A stretch of 64,000 nt of DNA from Archangium violaceum Cb vi76 (GCF_000733295.1 NZ_JPMI01000022.1:1-64000); one strand, 5' to 3'; counted from the first letter of the stretch, positions 27,921 through 38,200 are shown. Numbers and translations: made by a program. Notes: generated from the letters alone by a model not told the origin.

Positions 27921-28340
27921 ATGCTGAGTACCCTGAGCGCGTCCCCGCAGCAGGAGGCGACGGTGAGCTCCCGACAGCACGACGACAATTCCACCTCCGA
28001 GCGTCCGCTCACCCGCCGCTCGTCCACACCGGCCGCCCGCTCGCCTGGCGGCCTGCGTGTCATCGAAGGAGGAGGGCAGCGCCGGCAGGACGAGCCGCTC
28101 GTCTCCCGCGATGCCGTGGCCCGCGTGCTCATGGAGGCGGGCGTGGATCTGCTCCTGCGCCGCATCAGCCCGGCCCGGGCCGCGGAGATCGAGCGCAAGG
28201 TGGACCGGGTATTGGATTTGTTCGACCGGGTGGACGCCGCCCCCCTGCTGATGCCCGTGCTGCAGCGGCACCTGGACGACCTGGAGGCCCTCATGAGGGA
28301 GACCCGCCAGGTCAGGGCTCCCGCCCGTCGCGGCGGGTAG
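27921..28340 (+). CDS. Hypothetical protein with a helical C-terminal domain
   Basis: I do not recognise this 139-residue protein. The first 60 residues are polar, Ser/Arg-rich and probably disordered. Residues about 60-130 form helices with hydrophobic periodicity (DAVARVLMEAGVDLLLRRI, then VDRVLDLFDRVDAAPLLMPV), typical of a small helical bundle. No signal peptide or membrane helix is seen. No clear ribosome-binding site precedes ATG 27921. It precedes two Ser/Thr kinase genes by 147 bases that contain a promoter-like element, so it is probably a separate transcript. Confidence 0.65.
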   Translation: MLSTLSASPQQEATVSSRQHDDNSTSERPLTRRSSTPAARSPGGLRVIEGGGQRRQDEPLVSRDAVARVLMEAGVDLLLRRISPARAAEIERKVDRVLDLFDRVDAAPLLMPVLQRHLDDLEALMRETRQVRAPARRGG

Positions 28341-28383
28341 TGCGTCCCGAGGGGGCGTACGGGGGAAAAGTGCGACAGGAGGT

Positions 28384-28412
28384 TTGACCCTCCCGGCCGG
28401 GCCGCTTACGCT
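28384..28412 (+). promoter_or_regulatory. Candidate sigma-70-type promoter for the kinase pair
   Basis: TTGACC (28384-28389) and TACGCT (28407-28412) are separated by 17 bases. The -35 box matches five of six consensus bases; the -10 is weaker (TA and final T). The predicted leader to GTG 28488 is about 70 bases. Confidence 0.4.
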
Positions 28413-28487
28413 CGGGGGCCCCTTCCGCCTCCAGGTGTTCCTCCTGCACGGCGTGACCGCCGTACCCAGGGGGGGCCGCGTCGCACC

Positions 28488-30368
28488 GTGTCGAACGAGA
28501 ACTACGGCAAATACCAGCTCCTCAAGCGGCTCGCCATGGGAGGCATGGCGCAGATCTATCTCGCGCGCCAGCGGGGTCCCGAGGGCTTCGAGAAGCTGCT
28601 GGTCATCAAGCGCATCCTCCCGCATCTGGCGGAGAACGAGGACTTCGTCCGGATGTTCCTGGACGAGGCGCGCATCGCCGCCCGGTTGGATCACCCCAAC
28701 ATCGTCGACATCTACGACCTGGGGGCGCAGGACGACACCTTCTTCATCGCCATGGAGTACATCCACGGCGAGGATCTGCGGCGCGTGTGGAAGCGGGCGG
28801 AGCGCAGCGGGCAGCTGATTCCCGTGCCGCTGGTGTGCCGCATCATGATCGAGGCCTGCGCGGGCCTGGACCATGCGCACAAGCAGAAGGACGCCCAGGG
28901 CAAGCCGCTGGGCATCGTCCACCGGGACATCTCCCCGCAGAACATCCTCCTGACGTTCGAGGGGCGGGTGAAGGTGGTGGACTTCGGCATCGCCAAGGCG
29001 GCGGACCAGGCCACCGTGACGCGCTCGGGGGTGCTCAAGGGCAAGTACTCGTACATGTCGCCGGAGCAGGCCGCCGGGAACAAGAGCCTGGACTGCCGCA
29101 CGGACATCTTCGCCCTGGGCGTGGTGCTCTACGAACTGCTCACCGGGATGCGCCTCTTCAAGCGCCTCACGGACATGGCCACGCTGCAGGCGGTGGCGGA
29201 TTGCGAGATTCAACCGCCCTCGCAGATCAACCCGCGGGTGCCGAAGGACCTGGACCCCATCGTCATGAAGGCGCTGACGCGCAAGCCGGAGGACCGGTAC
29301 GCGGAGGCGCTGCAACTGCAACTGGCGCTGGAGGACTGGCTGCTCGCCCACCAGTTGCCGTCGTCCACGGCGCACGTGGCGGCCTTCATGAAGGAGCTGT
29401 ACGCCGCGCGGCTGGCCGAGGAGGCGCGGCTGGGGGATGTGCTGGTGGTGGACGATGCCGAGAGTGCCTCGCCCGCCGGTGCTGGGAAGACGCCCGACAA
29501 GGCCTCCGAGAAATCCTCCGCCGAGACGATGGCGGCGCCGCGCCAGCCGGGCACGCAGGTGCCGCTGCCGGAGCGGCCCTCGCTGCGCACCCCGAGATTG
29601 AAGGATGCGCGGGGCACCTCCGAGCGCAAGGCCGTGGAGCCCCGGCGCACCGTGGACATCCGCCGTGCGTCGGCGCCCGAGCTCGCCGAGGAGCCGCGCT
29701 CCTACGCCCCCGAGAAGTCCACCCGTCGCCGGACCCCGCCGCCCGAGCCCGGAGACGAGTCGCTCTCCGAGGAGTCGGACCCCGAGAAGACCCTGGCGCC
29801 GAGGTCGAGCCGGTCGCGTCAGCCGGCCGTGCAGCCGCCTCCCCAGGAGCCCCAGGAGCCCCGGAAGCCGTACCGGGTCGCGCTGCTGGCGGTGGGCGTG
29901 GGGCTCATCGTGGGCGTGGGCCTGGGCGGATGGTTCGCCCTGCACGCGGAGCGCGCTCCGGTGGCGGTGGCGCCCGTGACGAAGCCCGCTCCGCCGGAGC
30001 CCTCGCCTTCCGTCCCCGAGCAACAGGCGCCTCCTCGCGAGGAGCCGAAGCCCGTGGTGGCGGCCACCCCGCCCACTCCCACGCCCTCGCCCCGGGTGGA
30101 GCAGAAGCCGGAGCCCGAGCGGCCCACTCCGGGCCCGGTGGAGCGCGTGGCCTCGCAGGAGTCGCGCCGGGGAACGGTGCGCTTCGCGGTCACGCCCTGG
30201 GCCGAGGTGTCCTGCGGTGGGCGCAACCTGGGCACCACGCCGCTGCCGGACGTTTCCCTCTCCGTCGGCGAGTATGAGTGCAAGTTCTCGAACCCGGAGT
30301 TTGGGACGCGTACCCAGCGGGTCGAGGTGAAGGCCAACAGCCACACCAAAGTGGTCGTGAAGTTCTAG
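28488..30368 (+). CDS. Transmembrane Ser/Thr protein kinase with PEGA-like tail
   Basis: The 626-residue kinase starts at GTG 28488. Its kinase domain (about 7-275) has a glycine loop LAMGGMAQIYLA in which the first Gly is Ala, catalytic Lys in VIKRIL, a catalytic loop HRDISPQN (Ser replaces the usual Lys) and an intact DFG. A Pro/Ser/Glu-rich cytoplasmic linker (about 325-460) leads to one membrane helix (about 464-486). A Pro-rich stretch and a PEGA-type beta domain (about 560-626, VRFAVTPWAEVSCGG then LGTTPLPDV) are predicted outside the membrane. Signal input through the PEGA domain is plausible. The next kinase gene begins 22 bases downstream and has the same layout, so this is a tandem duplication. 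Confidence 0.93.
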   Translation: MSNENYGKYQLLKRLAMGGMAQIYLARQRGPEGFEKLLVIKRILPHLAENEDFVRMFLDEARIAARLDHPNIVDIYDLGAQDDTFFIAMEYIHGEDLRRVWKRAERSGQLIPVPLVCRIMIEACAGLDHAHKQKDAQGKPLGIVHRDISPQNILLTFEGRVKVVDFGIAKAADQATVTRSGVLKGKYSYMSPEQAAGNKSLDCRTDIFALGVVLYELLTGMRLFKRLTDMATLQAVADCEIQPPSQINPRVPKDLDPIVMKALTRKPEDRYAEALQLQLALEDWLLAHQLPSSTAHVAAFMKELYAARLAEEARLGDVLVVDDAESASPAGAGKTPDKASEKSSAETMAAPRQPGTQVPLPERPSLRTPRLKDARGTSERKAVEPRRTVDIRRASAPELAEEPRSYAPEKSTRRRTPPPEPGDESLSEESDPEKTLAPRSSRSRQPAVQPPPQEPQEPRKPYRVALLAVGVGLIVGVGLGGWFALHAERAPVAVAPVTKPAPPEPSPSVPEQQAPPREEPKPVVAATPPTPTPSPRVEQKPEPERPTPGPVERVASQESRRGTVRFAVTPWAEVSCGGRNLGTTPLPDVSLSVGEYECKFSNPEFGTRTQRVEVKANSHTKVVVKF

Positions 30369-30390
30369 CTCGTTCTCCGGGATCTCCGCC

Positions 30391-32334
30391 TTGACACTCG
30401 AAGCAGGTACCCCCATCGGCAAGTACGTCGTCAAGCGCAAGCTCGCCGAGGGAGGCATGGCGGAGATCTACCTGGCCACCTCCACGGGCGCCGAGGGCTT
30501 CGAGAAGGAAGTCGTCATCAAGCGCGTGCGCTCGTTCCTGTCGGACGACGAGAGCTTCGTGCAGATGTTCATCGCCGAGGCGCGGCTGGCCTCGGGGCTC
30601 AACCACGCCAACGTGGTGCAGATCTTCGACTTCGCCAAGCACGAGGACTCGTACTACCTGGCCATGGAGTACGTGCGCGGCTGCTCGCTGTGGGAGCTGC
30701 GCAAGCGCTGCCGGGAGAAGGGCATCTCCGTTCCGCCCGTGCTGGTGGCGCACATCGGCGCGCAGGTGGCGGCCGGGCTGCACTACGCGCACCGGCTCAA
30801 GTCCTCGGATGGGGCGCTGGTGCACCTGGTGCACCGCGACGTCACCCCGCACAACGTGCTGCTGTCCTACGACGGCGCGGTGAAGCTCACCGACTTCGGC
30901 ATCGCCAAGGCCAGCAACAAACTGACCCAGCCGGGCGTGCTCAAGGGCAAGTTCGCGTACATGTCTCCGGAGCAGGCGCGCGGGGAAGAGGTGGACGCGC
31001 GCACGGACGTCTTCGCGCTCGGCGTGGTGCTCTGGGAGATGCTCACCGGGGGCAAGCTGTTCGACGGGGACTCGGAGATGGCCGTGCTCCGGGCCGTGCA
31101 GGAGAGCGTCATCGCCCGGCCGGCCCGCCTCAACCCGGACGTGCCCGAGGAGCTGGACCGCGTGGTGTGCACCGCGCTCGAGCGGGACCCGGAGGCCCGC
31201 TACCAGTCGGCGGGCGAGCTGGAGCGTGCGCTCGCTCAGTGCGTGCTGCGCAGCGCGAACAGCGTGGACGAGACGGACGTGGGCACCTTCGTCCGGCGGC
31301 TCTTCGACGTCCCGCTCACCCAGTTCATCGCGGTGCCGTCCGCGCTGATGGAGCGCTCGCAGCGCAGCCGCTCCGGCAGCGTGCCCGTGGCGGGGACGAC
31401 CCCGGGCGCGCCGGCCCGGAGCCGCACGGGAGAGGCGCCCTCGGTGCAGGTGGCGGAGCCCGCCGCCCAGGTGTCCTCGCCCGCGCGCGAGCCCACCGCG
31501 GTGTTGCCCGGCTCGAACCCGGCCTCGGGGCGCGACAGGCCCGTGCGCCCGGACGCCTCCGAGGAGGCCCTGGTCTCCGCCTCCACCCAGGTGTTGTCCC
31601 GCGACCCGCTTCCTCCTCGCTCCACCCAGCCGCTGCCCCCGGCCGAGGGGACGAGGAACTCCCGCCCCATGCCCGTGGTGGGCCCGGTGGAGCAGGGGAG
31701 TGCGCCGCGGCCCGCGGCCCTCGAGTCCGTTCCCGCCCCCGTCCGGGAGGCCCAGGTGATGTCGCCGGTGACCTCCGCTCCGGAAGCCAGCGGACCGAAG
31801 CGCGGGAGCAAGGGGCTCTGGGTCGGCGCGAGCGCGGTGGCCGTGGTCCTCATCGGCGGGGTGGCGGCCCTGGTGGCACCGTCGAAGCCGCCGGCCACCT
31901 CGGCTCCTGCCACGTCCTCCGCGCAGGACACCGCCTCTCCCGCACCGAAGGCCGAGGTTCCCCCGCCGCCGGCCCCCGAGCCCGTGCTCGCGGCGGCACC
32001 CGATGCGGGCTCTCCCGACGCGGGAGCCCTGGCGGCCGCGGCACCTCCGCCCGAGCCACCTCCCGCCCAGACGGGGAGCGCGGAGCAGACCCCGGCGGAG
32101 CAGGCTCCCGTCGTGGAGGCGAAGGGGACTCTCTCCGTCAAGGCCGTGCCGTATGCCGACGTCTATGTCGACGGCAAGCTGGTCCGGCGCGAGCTGCAGG
32201 GGACCGCGATCATTCCGCTCGTGGCCGGTCCCCACAAGGTGACCTTCAAGCACCCCTCGCGCACTGAGTCCTTCGACATCACCCTCGCGCCCAACGGCCG
32301 GGTGACGAAGGCCTTCAACGCGACGCGCAAGTAG
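30391..32334 (+). CDS. Transmembrane Ser/Thr protein kinase with PEGA-like tail (second of a tandem pair)
   Basis: The 647-residue kinase starts at TTG 30391 in the absence of a better start. Kinase domain about 8-280: glycine loop LAEGGMAEIYLA, catalytic Lys in VVIKRV, catalytic loop HRDVTPHN (Thr at the Lys position), intact DFG, then GKFAYMSPEQARGEEVDAR. A Ser/Pro/Ala-rich linker follows, a membrane helix lies near 475-495, then an Ala/Pro-rich stretch and a PEGA-like domain (about 575-647, LSVKAVPYADVYVDGK). Layout and sequence match the upstream kinase, so both arose by duplication and are co-transcribed. Separate linkers suggest different substrates or partners. Confidence 0.92.
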   Translation: MTLEAGTPIGKYVVKRKLAEGGMAEIYLATSTGAEGFEKEVVIKRVRSFLSDDESFVQMFIAEARLASGLNHANVVQIFDFAKHEDSYYLAMEYVRGCSLWELRKRCREKGISVPPVLVAHIGAQVAAGLHYAHRLKSSDGALVHLVHRDVTPHNVLLSYDGAVKLTDFGIAKASNKLTQPGVLKGKFAYMSPEQARGEEVDARTDVFALGVVLWEMLTGGKLFDGDSEMAVLRAVQESVIARPARLNPDVPEELDRVVCTALERDPEARYQSAGELERALAQCVLRSANSVDETDVGTFVRRLFDVPLTQFIAVPSALMERSQRSRSGSVPVAGTTPGAPARSRTGEAPSVQVAEPAAQVSSPAREPTAVLPGSNPASGRDRPVRPDASEEALVSASTQVLSRDPLPPRSTQPLPPAEGTRNSRPMPVVGPVEQGSAPRPAALESVPAPVREAQVMSPVTSAPEASGPKRGSKGLWVGASAVAVVLIGGVAALVAPSKPPATSAPATSSAQDTASPAPKAEVPPPPAPEPVLAAAPDAGSPDAGALAAAAPPPEPPPAQTGSAEQTPAEQAPVVEAKGTLSVKAVPYADVYVDGKLVRRELQGTAIIPLVAGPHKVTFKHPSRTESFDITLAPNGRVTKAFNATRK

Positions 32335-32370
32335 CGCGCCCGCCGTTCACTTCCCGACCCCGTAACCCCC

Positions 32371-32393
32371 GCGCCGCCGGCTCGCTCCGGCGC
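32371..32393 (+). terminator. Weak GC hairpin after the kinase pair
   Basis: GCGCCG (32371-32376) and CGGCGC (32388-32393) can pair around an 11-base loop shortly after the kinase stop. There is no T run behind it, so intrinsic termination is uncertain. Confidence 0.25.
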
Positions 32394-32477
32394 GCCACGG
32401 CCCTCGTACGCCCGGTGCTACCGACTGCTACAGGCTTTTGTTGACAGCTTCGCGGGCTTTCTGGCATTCAATGGCGT

Positions 32478-32502
32478 CCATTCAGTACAGTATATTGAAT
32501 GG
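32478..32502 (+). promoter_or_regulatory. Inverted repeat overlapping the MerR-like gene start (candidate operator)
   Basis: CCATTCA (32478-32484) and TGAATGG (32496-32502) form perfect seven-base arms around the AT-rich spacer GTACAGTATAT. A further CATTCA copy lies at 32465-32470. The right arm covers the ATG at 32499. Such a dyad in front of a MerR-like gene is a natural autoregulatory site. Confidence 0.45.
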
Positions 32503-33023
32503 AAGGCATGCGGTTGCTGGAGCCCGACGAGCTCGAACGCATCGAACGCGACTTCGCTGGCGGGCTGCCCGCGAGGGAGATCCTCGAGATCTTCCGTCCC
32601 CGCGGCGTTCAGCTCTCCGAGGCGACGTTCCGCAAGTACGTGCAGGTAGGCCTGTTGCCCCGCAGCCGCCGGGTGGGGCGCAAGGGCAAGCACCAGGGGA
32701 GCCGGGGCCTGTACCCGGTGGAATCAGTTCGGCGGATCAACGCCATCAAAAAAATGATGGCCGAGGGTCACACCCTGGAGGACATCAAGCGCTCCTTCTT
32801 GTTTCAAAAGAATCACATCGATCAGCTGGAGCGGGATCTCTCCGAGGTGTTCGAGGGTTTTCAGGATCAGATGGGGGAGCGCGCGTTCGGTACGGAGTAC
32901 CGGCGCGCACTGGAAGCAGAGCTGGCATCGTTGAAGTCAAGGGCTCGGGAACTGGTCCGGGATGTGTCCCGGCTGGGAAGCGCGGTCACCGCGCGCCGAG
33001 ACGAAAAGCTCCATTCGCCGTAG
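32499..33023 (+). CDS. MerR-like HTH transcriptional regulator
   Basis: The 174-residue protein has an N-terminal MerR-type winged HTH (about 20-95): an initial helix-turn-helix with EATFRKYVQVGLLPRSRRVG, followed by the YPVESVRRINAIKKMMAEG stretch resembling the second helix pair, and then a dimerisation-like coiled coil (about 95-165, IDQLERDLSEVFEGF). No Cys-based metal site or effector domain is present, so the signal is unclear. ATG 32499 has no ribosome-binding site; ATG 32508 has GGAAGG too close. The message may be leaderless or nearly so. A dyad overlaps the start, suggesting self-repression. The next gene encodes a sigma-region-4-like protein, 48 bases downstream. Confidence 0.82.
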   Translation: MEGMRLLEPDELERIERDFAGGLPAREILEIFRPRGVQLSEATFRKYVQVGLLPRSRRVGRKGKHQGSRGLYPVESVRRINAIKKMMAEGHTLEDIKRSFLFQKNHIDQLERDLSEVFEGFQDQMGERAFGTEYRRALEAELASLKSRARELVRDVSRLGSAVTARRDEKLHSP

Positions 33024-33071
33024 GCTGAAGGGTGGGGGACCGGGTAGAGTGGACTCATCGTTGGAGGGGAC

Positions 33072-33566
33072 ATGTCTGAAGTGAAGCAGCAGCGGCCGGA
33101 GGAGGAGGCGCCCGCGGAGGCGGATGGTGGGGCGGAGCGCCGTCGCTCGAAGACGATGTCGCGGAAGGAGATGGCCAGGGATCTGCGCCGCCGCCGATTG
33201 ACGGGGCAGATCGATCCCGAGGAGAGCGAGCTCCTCACCGCCGTCGACTCGCAGCGGCCGAAGACGCGGGCGGACTGTGTGAACGGTCCCCGTCCGTGCC
33301 TCTTCGTGTCCTGCAAGCACAACCTCTATCTGGATGTGAACCCGGAGACCGGGTCCATCAAGCTCAACTTCCCGGACAAGGAGATCTGGGAGCTGGAGCA
33401 CACCTGCGCCCTGGACGTGGCGGAGAAGGGTGGCATCACGCTCGAGGAGGTGGGCGCCATCATGAACCTCACCCGCGAGCGCATCCGTCAGGTGGAGACG
33501 CGCGGCCTGCTCAAGCTGCGCGAGGCCACCGAGGCCGAGCCCCCGGTCTCCGCCCGCAAGCCCTGA
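33072..33566 (+). CDS. Sigma-70 region-4-like DNA-binding protein with conserved cysteines
   Basis: The 164-residue protein ends with a helix-turn-helix very close to region 4.2 of housekeeping sigma factors ([19 protein letters not shown], then LLKLREA). Region 2 is missing, so it is not a complete sigma factor. The centre has four Cys: C, six residues, C, four, C, about thirty, C (in [17 protein letters not shown] and LEHTCALD). That pattern could bind Zn or an Fe-S cluster; this is inference. The N-terminal 45 residues are charged and probably disordered. A strong GGAGGGG ribosome-binding site precedes the ATG. It probably regulates transcription, perhaps redox- or metal-dependently, together with the upstream MerR-like protein. 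Confidence 0.8.
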   Translation: MSEVKQQRPEEEAPAEADGGAERRRSKTMSRKEMARDLRRRRLTGQIDPEESELLTAVDSQRPKTRADCVNGPRPCLFVSCKHNLYLDVNPETGSIKLNFPDKEIWELEHTCALDVAEKGGITLEEVGAIMNLTRERIRQVETRGLLKLREATEAEPPVSARKP

Positions 33567-33610
33567 AAATCGGGCCGGAATCCGTTGCCGCACACGGGTT
33601 GCATGCTTCG

Positions 33611-33639
33611 TTGACACCCCGTGGGGTGGTTGCTAGACG
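33611..33639 (+). promoter_or_regulatory. Candidate sigma-70 promoter for the purH operon
   Basis: A perfect TTGACA (33611-33616) and TAGACG (33634-33639) are 17 bases apart. A start near 33646 leaves a short leader of about 29 bases to GTG 33675. It lies over the alternative GTG at 33621 and so argues for the later start. Confidence 0.55.
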
Positions 33640-33674
33640 GGCCGCCTCTCCTACAGACAGAGGCGTGCAAACCC

Positions 33675-35219
33675 GTGCTGGCTCTCCTCAGCGTTTCCGA
33701 TAAACGCGGTCTGGTCCCCTTCGCGCAGGGGCTCGTCCGGCTCGGCTTCGAGCTGCTCTCCACCGGGGGCACGCTCGCCGCGCTCCAGGCCGCGGGGGTC
33801 CCCGCAAGGAAGGTCTCCGAGCACACGCAGAGCCCGGAGATCCTCGGGGGCCGCGTGAAGACGCTCCACCCCCGCATCCATGGTGGCCTCCTCGGACGGC
33901 CGGACCTGGAGAGTGACCGGGCGGAGATGGCCGCCAACAGCATCGCCCCCATTTCCCTGGTGGCCGTCAACCTCTACCCCTTCCGCCAGACGGTGGCCTC
34001 CGGCGCCTCCGAGGCCGAGGTCATCGAGCAGATCGACATCGGCGGGCCCGCCATGGTGCGCGCCTCGGCGAAGAACTTCCGCCACGTGACGGTGGTGGTG
34101 GACCCGGAGGACTACGAGGCCGTGCTGGCCGAGCTGGAGAAGTCCCGCGCCACGAGCGAGGAGACGCGCCGGCGGTTGATGCGCAAGGCCTTCGCGCACA
34201 CCGCGGCGTATGACGCCTCCATCTCGGCCTGGCTGTCGGCGCAGGCCGGTGAGCCGTTCCCCCAGGAGCAGACGCTTGCGTTCCAGAAGGTGCAGAACCT
34301 GCGCTACGGCGAGAACCCGCACCAGCGCGGCGCCTTCTACCGGGAGCATGCCGCGCCCGCGGAGCCCACCGTGGCCTTCTCCCGCGTGCTGCAGGGCAAG
34401 GAGCTCTCCTACAACAACATCCTGGACCTGGATGCGGCGCTGGGCCTGGTGCTCGAGTTCCCCGAGCAGCCCTGTGCCGTCATCATCAAGCACAACACCC
34501 CCTGCGGTGTGGCGCTGGATGCGTCGCTGGTGACGGCCTACCGCACGGCGCGCGCCATCGACGAGGTGTCCGCCTTCGGTGGCATCGTCGCGCTCAACCG
34601 GGAGGTGGACCGCGTCACCGCCGAGGCCCTGGCCGAGACGTTCCTCGAGGCCGTCATCGCTCCCTCCTACTCGGCCGAGGCCCTTCAGGTACTGGGGGCG
34701 AAGAAGAACCTGCGCCTCCTGGAGGCGGGTCCCGCCCTGGCCTCGACGACTGCCCGGCCGAGGGCCCAGCTGGAGGCCCGGAGCGTGTCCGGTGGCCTGG
34801 TCCTCCAGGACAAGGACGCCGTCGAGCCCCCGCTCGAGTGGAAGGTCGTCAGCAAGCGCGCCCCCACCCCGGAGGAGGAGAGGGCTCTCCGCTTCGCCTG
34901 GAAGGTGTGCAAGCACGTGAAGAGCAACGCCATCGTGTTCGCCAATGGCTCGAAATTGCTGGCTTCCGGAGGCGGGCAGACGAGCCGGGTGGACTCGGCG
35001 AAGATCGCCGCCGCTCGGGGGGGCAAGGCCCTCGAGGGGAGCGCCGTGGCCTCGGACGCCTTCTTCCCCTTCAGGGATGGGCTCGACGAGGCCGCCCGGG
35101 CGGGGGCCACCTGCGTCATCCAGCCTGGCGGCTCGGTGAGGGACTCGGAGATCATCGCCGCGGCCGATGAACATGGAATGGCCATGGTGGTCACCGGGGT
35201 GCGACACTTCCGGCACTGA
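33675..35219 (+). CDS. purH: Bifunctional AICAR transformylase/IMP cyclohydrolase
   Basis: PurH carries out the last two steps of IMP synthesis. The 514-residue protein has the N-terminal MGS-like cyclohydrolase domain ([42 protein letters not shown]) at about 1-140 and the transformylase domain after it ([19 protein letters not shown], and [11 protein letters not shown]). The length fits the family. GTG 33675 is chosen because homologues begin at this point and because a promoter overlaps the upstream GTG 33621. Three bases separate the stop from the zinc-ribbon/TPR gene, and purD follows that, so two purine genes flank an envelope-type protein in one operon. Confidence 0.96.
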   Translation: MLALLSVSDKRGLVPFAQGLVRLGFELLSTGGTLAALQAAGVPARKVSEHTQSPEILGGRVKTLHPRIHGGLLGRPDLESDRAEMAANSIAPISLVAVNLYPFRQTVASGASEAEVIEQIDIGGPAMVRASAKNFRHVTVVVDPEDYEAVLAELEKSRATSEETRRRLMRKAFAHTAAYDASISAWLSAQAGEPFPQEQTLAFQKVQNLRYGENPHQRGAFYREHAAPAEPTVAFSRVLQGKELSYNNILDLDAALGLVLEFPEQPCAVIIKHNTPCGVALDASLVTAYRTARAIDEVSAFGGIVALNREVDRVTAEALAETFLEAVIAPSYSAEALQVLGAKKNLRLLEAGPALASTTARPRAQLEARSVSGGLVLQDKDAVEPPLEWKVVSKRAPTPEEERALRFAWKVCKHVKSNAIVFANGSKLLASGGGQTSRVDSAKIAAARGGKALEGSAVASDAFFPFRDGLDEAARAGATCVIQPGGSVRDSEIIAAADEHGMAMVVTGVRHFRH

Positions 35220-35222
35220 GCC

Positions 35223-38200
35223 ATGCGGATCATCTGCCAAAAATGCGCGGCGGCCTATGCCATCGATGACCGGGTCATCACCCCCAAGGGTGTGCGTGCG
35301 CAGTGCCCACGCTGCCGTCACCTCCAGTTGGTGAAGCGCGAGGACTCGCCCGCGGCCCCGGAGCCGAAGCCCGCTGCCGCCGCGCCGAAACCCGCCCCCG
35401 CGCCGAAGCCCGCCCCCAAGCCCGCCGTGGCGGCGAAGCCAGCGGCCTCTCCCGCGAGACCGGCCACGCCGTCCGCGTCCCTGACCGATTCGCTCTTCGG
35501 CGATCTCGGGGACCTCGAGCCGGCGCCGGATCCCACTGAGTCCCCAGCGGACTCGCTGCTGGACGACCTCTCGGCGATCGGCAGGCCGGCCACGCCCGCC
35601 GCCCCGTTGGAGAAGGACTCGTTGTTCGGCGATCTCGCCGACCTCACGCAGTCGTCTCCGTCCAATCCGGCGATCGACCTCGGTGCCTCGTCCAGGCCGG
35701 GGACGCCGGGCTATTCACTTCCAACGGGCGATCTGCTGTTCGAGGAGCCCGCACCGGCTCCAGCGCCCGTGCCGCAGCCCAGGCCGGCCGTGCCGGTGCA
35801 GGCCCGTCCGGCCGCGCCCGCGCCCCAGCCCAAGCCGGCGGTTCCGGCCTACTCGGTTCCGTCCGACGACGCGCTGTTCGACTTCAACTCGCCGCCTGGA
35901 TTCGACGCGCCCGCGCCCAAGCCAGCTCCCGCGCCCAAGCCGGCTCCTGCCTCCGCCGCGCTGCCGGAGATGGCGGACGATGGGATGTTCGACTTCAACG
36001 CGCCGCCGGGATTCAGCGCGCCCCCTCCCGTGGCCGCGCCCACGCCGGCTCCCGCTTCCGCCGCGCTGCCGGAGATGGCGGACGACGGAATCTTCGACTT
36101 CAACGCGCCGCCGGGCATGAGCTCGCCACCTCCCGTGGCCGCGCCTCCCGTCGCGGCGGCTCCGGAGGCGGATCCGCTCCTCGACTTCTTCGGCTCGCAG
36201 CCGGAGCCCGCCGCGGCTCCTCCGCCCGTGGCGGCGCCCATGCCCGTCGCGGCTCCTGCTCCCGCGAGACCCGCGGCGCCCGCCGGTGGCACCGCCAAGA
36301 CGTGTCGTGAGTGCGGCAAGCAGATCGTGGACCCGTTCGACCTGGCGCTCGGGGCGTGCGAGGACTGCCGTCGTCGTGCTCCGCAGAAGCCCACGCCCGC
36401 GCCCGTTCCCGAGACCCGGCCGGTGGAGGTTCTCGATCTGCCGCCGCTCGGCGATGCGGGTGGGGCCCCGGCGAGCGCGCCCCTGCCTCCAGAGCCTGGC
36501 AGTGGCTCACGCCCCGCCCCTCCGGCACTGGCGCCCGAGCCTCGTAGCGCCGTCAACTCGCGTTCTGGCGTGGCCGTGTCGGCGTCCAGCGGAGGCCGTG
36601 GCGGACTGATCGCGGCCGCGGTGGTCCTGCTGCTCCTGGGGGGTGGCGGGGCCGCGTACTTCTTCGTCCCCCAGGTGAAGGAGCTGGTGGGCGGCGGCAA
36701 GACCGGGAGCGGCGGTGGGTCCACGTCGTCCTCGTCCGGCCAGCAGCAGCCCGCGACGGCCGCGCTGCCTCCCGCGCTGGAGTCCGTGCTGCCCCGCTGG
36801 CAGTTGATGTTCGTGGACGCCAGCAGCGGTGACAGCAAGCAATTCCTCGCCCAGGGGCAGTCGCTGCTCGAGAAGGATCAGCGCCTCGCCTACGCGGAGG
36901 CCGCGGAGTCCTTCCAGCGGGCGCTGTTGTTGGATCCCCGCAGTGACACGGCCATCTTCGGCTACGTCCAGGCGCTCGCGCTGGGGCTCGGCTCGCGGAT
37001 GGATGACCCGACCTTCCAGGAGGCGCGCTCGCTCATCGAGGCCGCCGAGGGCCGCTCCCAGCGTGGCCCGGATCTGCTGGTGGCGCACGCCAACCTCCTG
37101 CTCGCGCGCTCCGGCAACTCGGAGAACGTGCAGCAGGCGCAGAAGCTCGCCGAGGAAGTGCTGGCCAATCCCAAGGCGGGCACCCCGGCGCAGAAGGCCG
37201 AGGCCCACCTGGTGCTGGGCCGTGTCTTCCTGACGTCGTCCCGCGAGCTGGCCAACCAGCACTTCGAGTCGGCGCTGGCGCTCGCCTCGGACTTCCAGCG
37301 CGTGCACTACTACCGCGCGCTGGCCGACGAGACGGCCGGTGACTACTCGCTGGCGATCGATCGGCTGAAGAAGCGGCTCGCGCAGGATGCCGATCACTGG
37401 GAGACCCGCGCCACGCTGGCCCGCATCTTCATGGAGGTGGGGCAGGTGGAGCAGGCGCGCGAGCTGTACGAGTCGCGCCTCAAGAGCACGCCGACGGACT
37501 TCCAGGCGCTCCTGGCCACCGCGGTGTTGCGCTACCAGGTGGAGAACGGGCTGACCGGTGGGCTCGGGGGGCTGCGCGCCCTGCTGCGCAACCGCGACAA
37601 GTACGACGAGCGCGAGGTGGCGGAGTTGCTGCTGCACCTGGCGGCCGCGGAGCGCTCGGCCAACAACCTGGAGGCGGCGGCCAAGGCGGCTCGCGAGTCC
37701 CTGCAACTGCAGAAGAACAACCCGGCGGCGCACCTTCAGCTCTTCCTCGTGGCCGTGAAGCGCAAGGACGCCACGGCCGCGGCCGAGCACTTCGCCGGCC
37801 TCAAGGGCCAACTCGACTCGCCCGTGCTGGAGAAGCTGCTCGAGGGCCGGTTGCGGCTGCTCGAGCGCAAACCCGCCGAGGCGATGCCGCTCTTCCTGGA
37901 CGCCGCGAAGCAGGATGCGCGCTACGTGGATGCCCTGCTGCTGGCCGGCGTGGCCGGTGCCCAGAGTGGACGCCGTGACGAGGCCTTCCGCGTGCTCGGC
38001 CAGGCGAGCCAGGGAGATCCGATGCGGCTGTCTCCCCGGCCGGCCGTCACCACCTTCTACCTGCGCCCGGGAGATCTGCTCGAGGGGCTCGAGGGCTCCA
38101 TCGTGGGCGCTGGCCGCGGGGACGACGACCTGCTGGCCAACCTCTACGAGGGCCTCCTGCGCTTCCACCAGGGCGAGGGCGCGGCGGCGGAGAAGCTGCT

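Noticed and set aside
32441-32446. A perfect TTGACA upstream of the MerR-like gene
   Set aside because: No acceptable -10 box lies 16-18 bases downstream, so it was not called a promoter.
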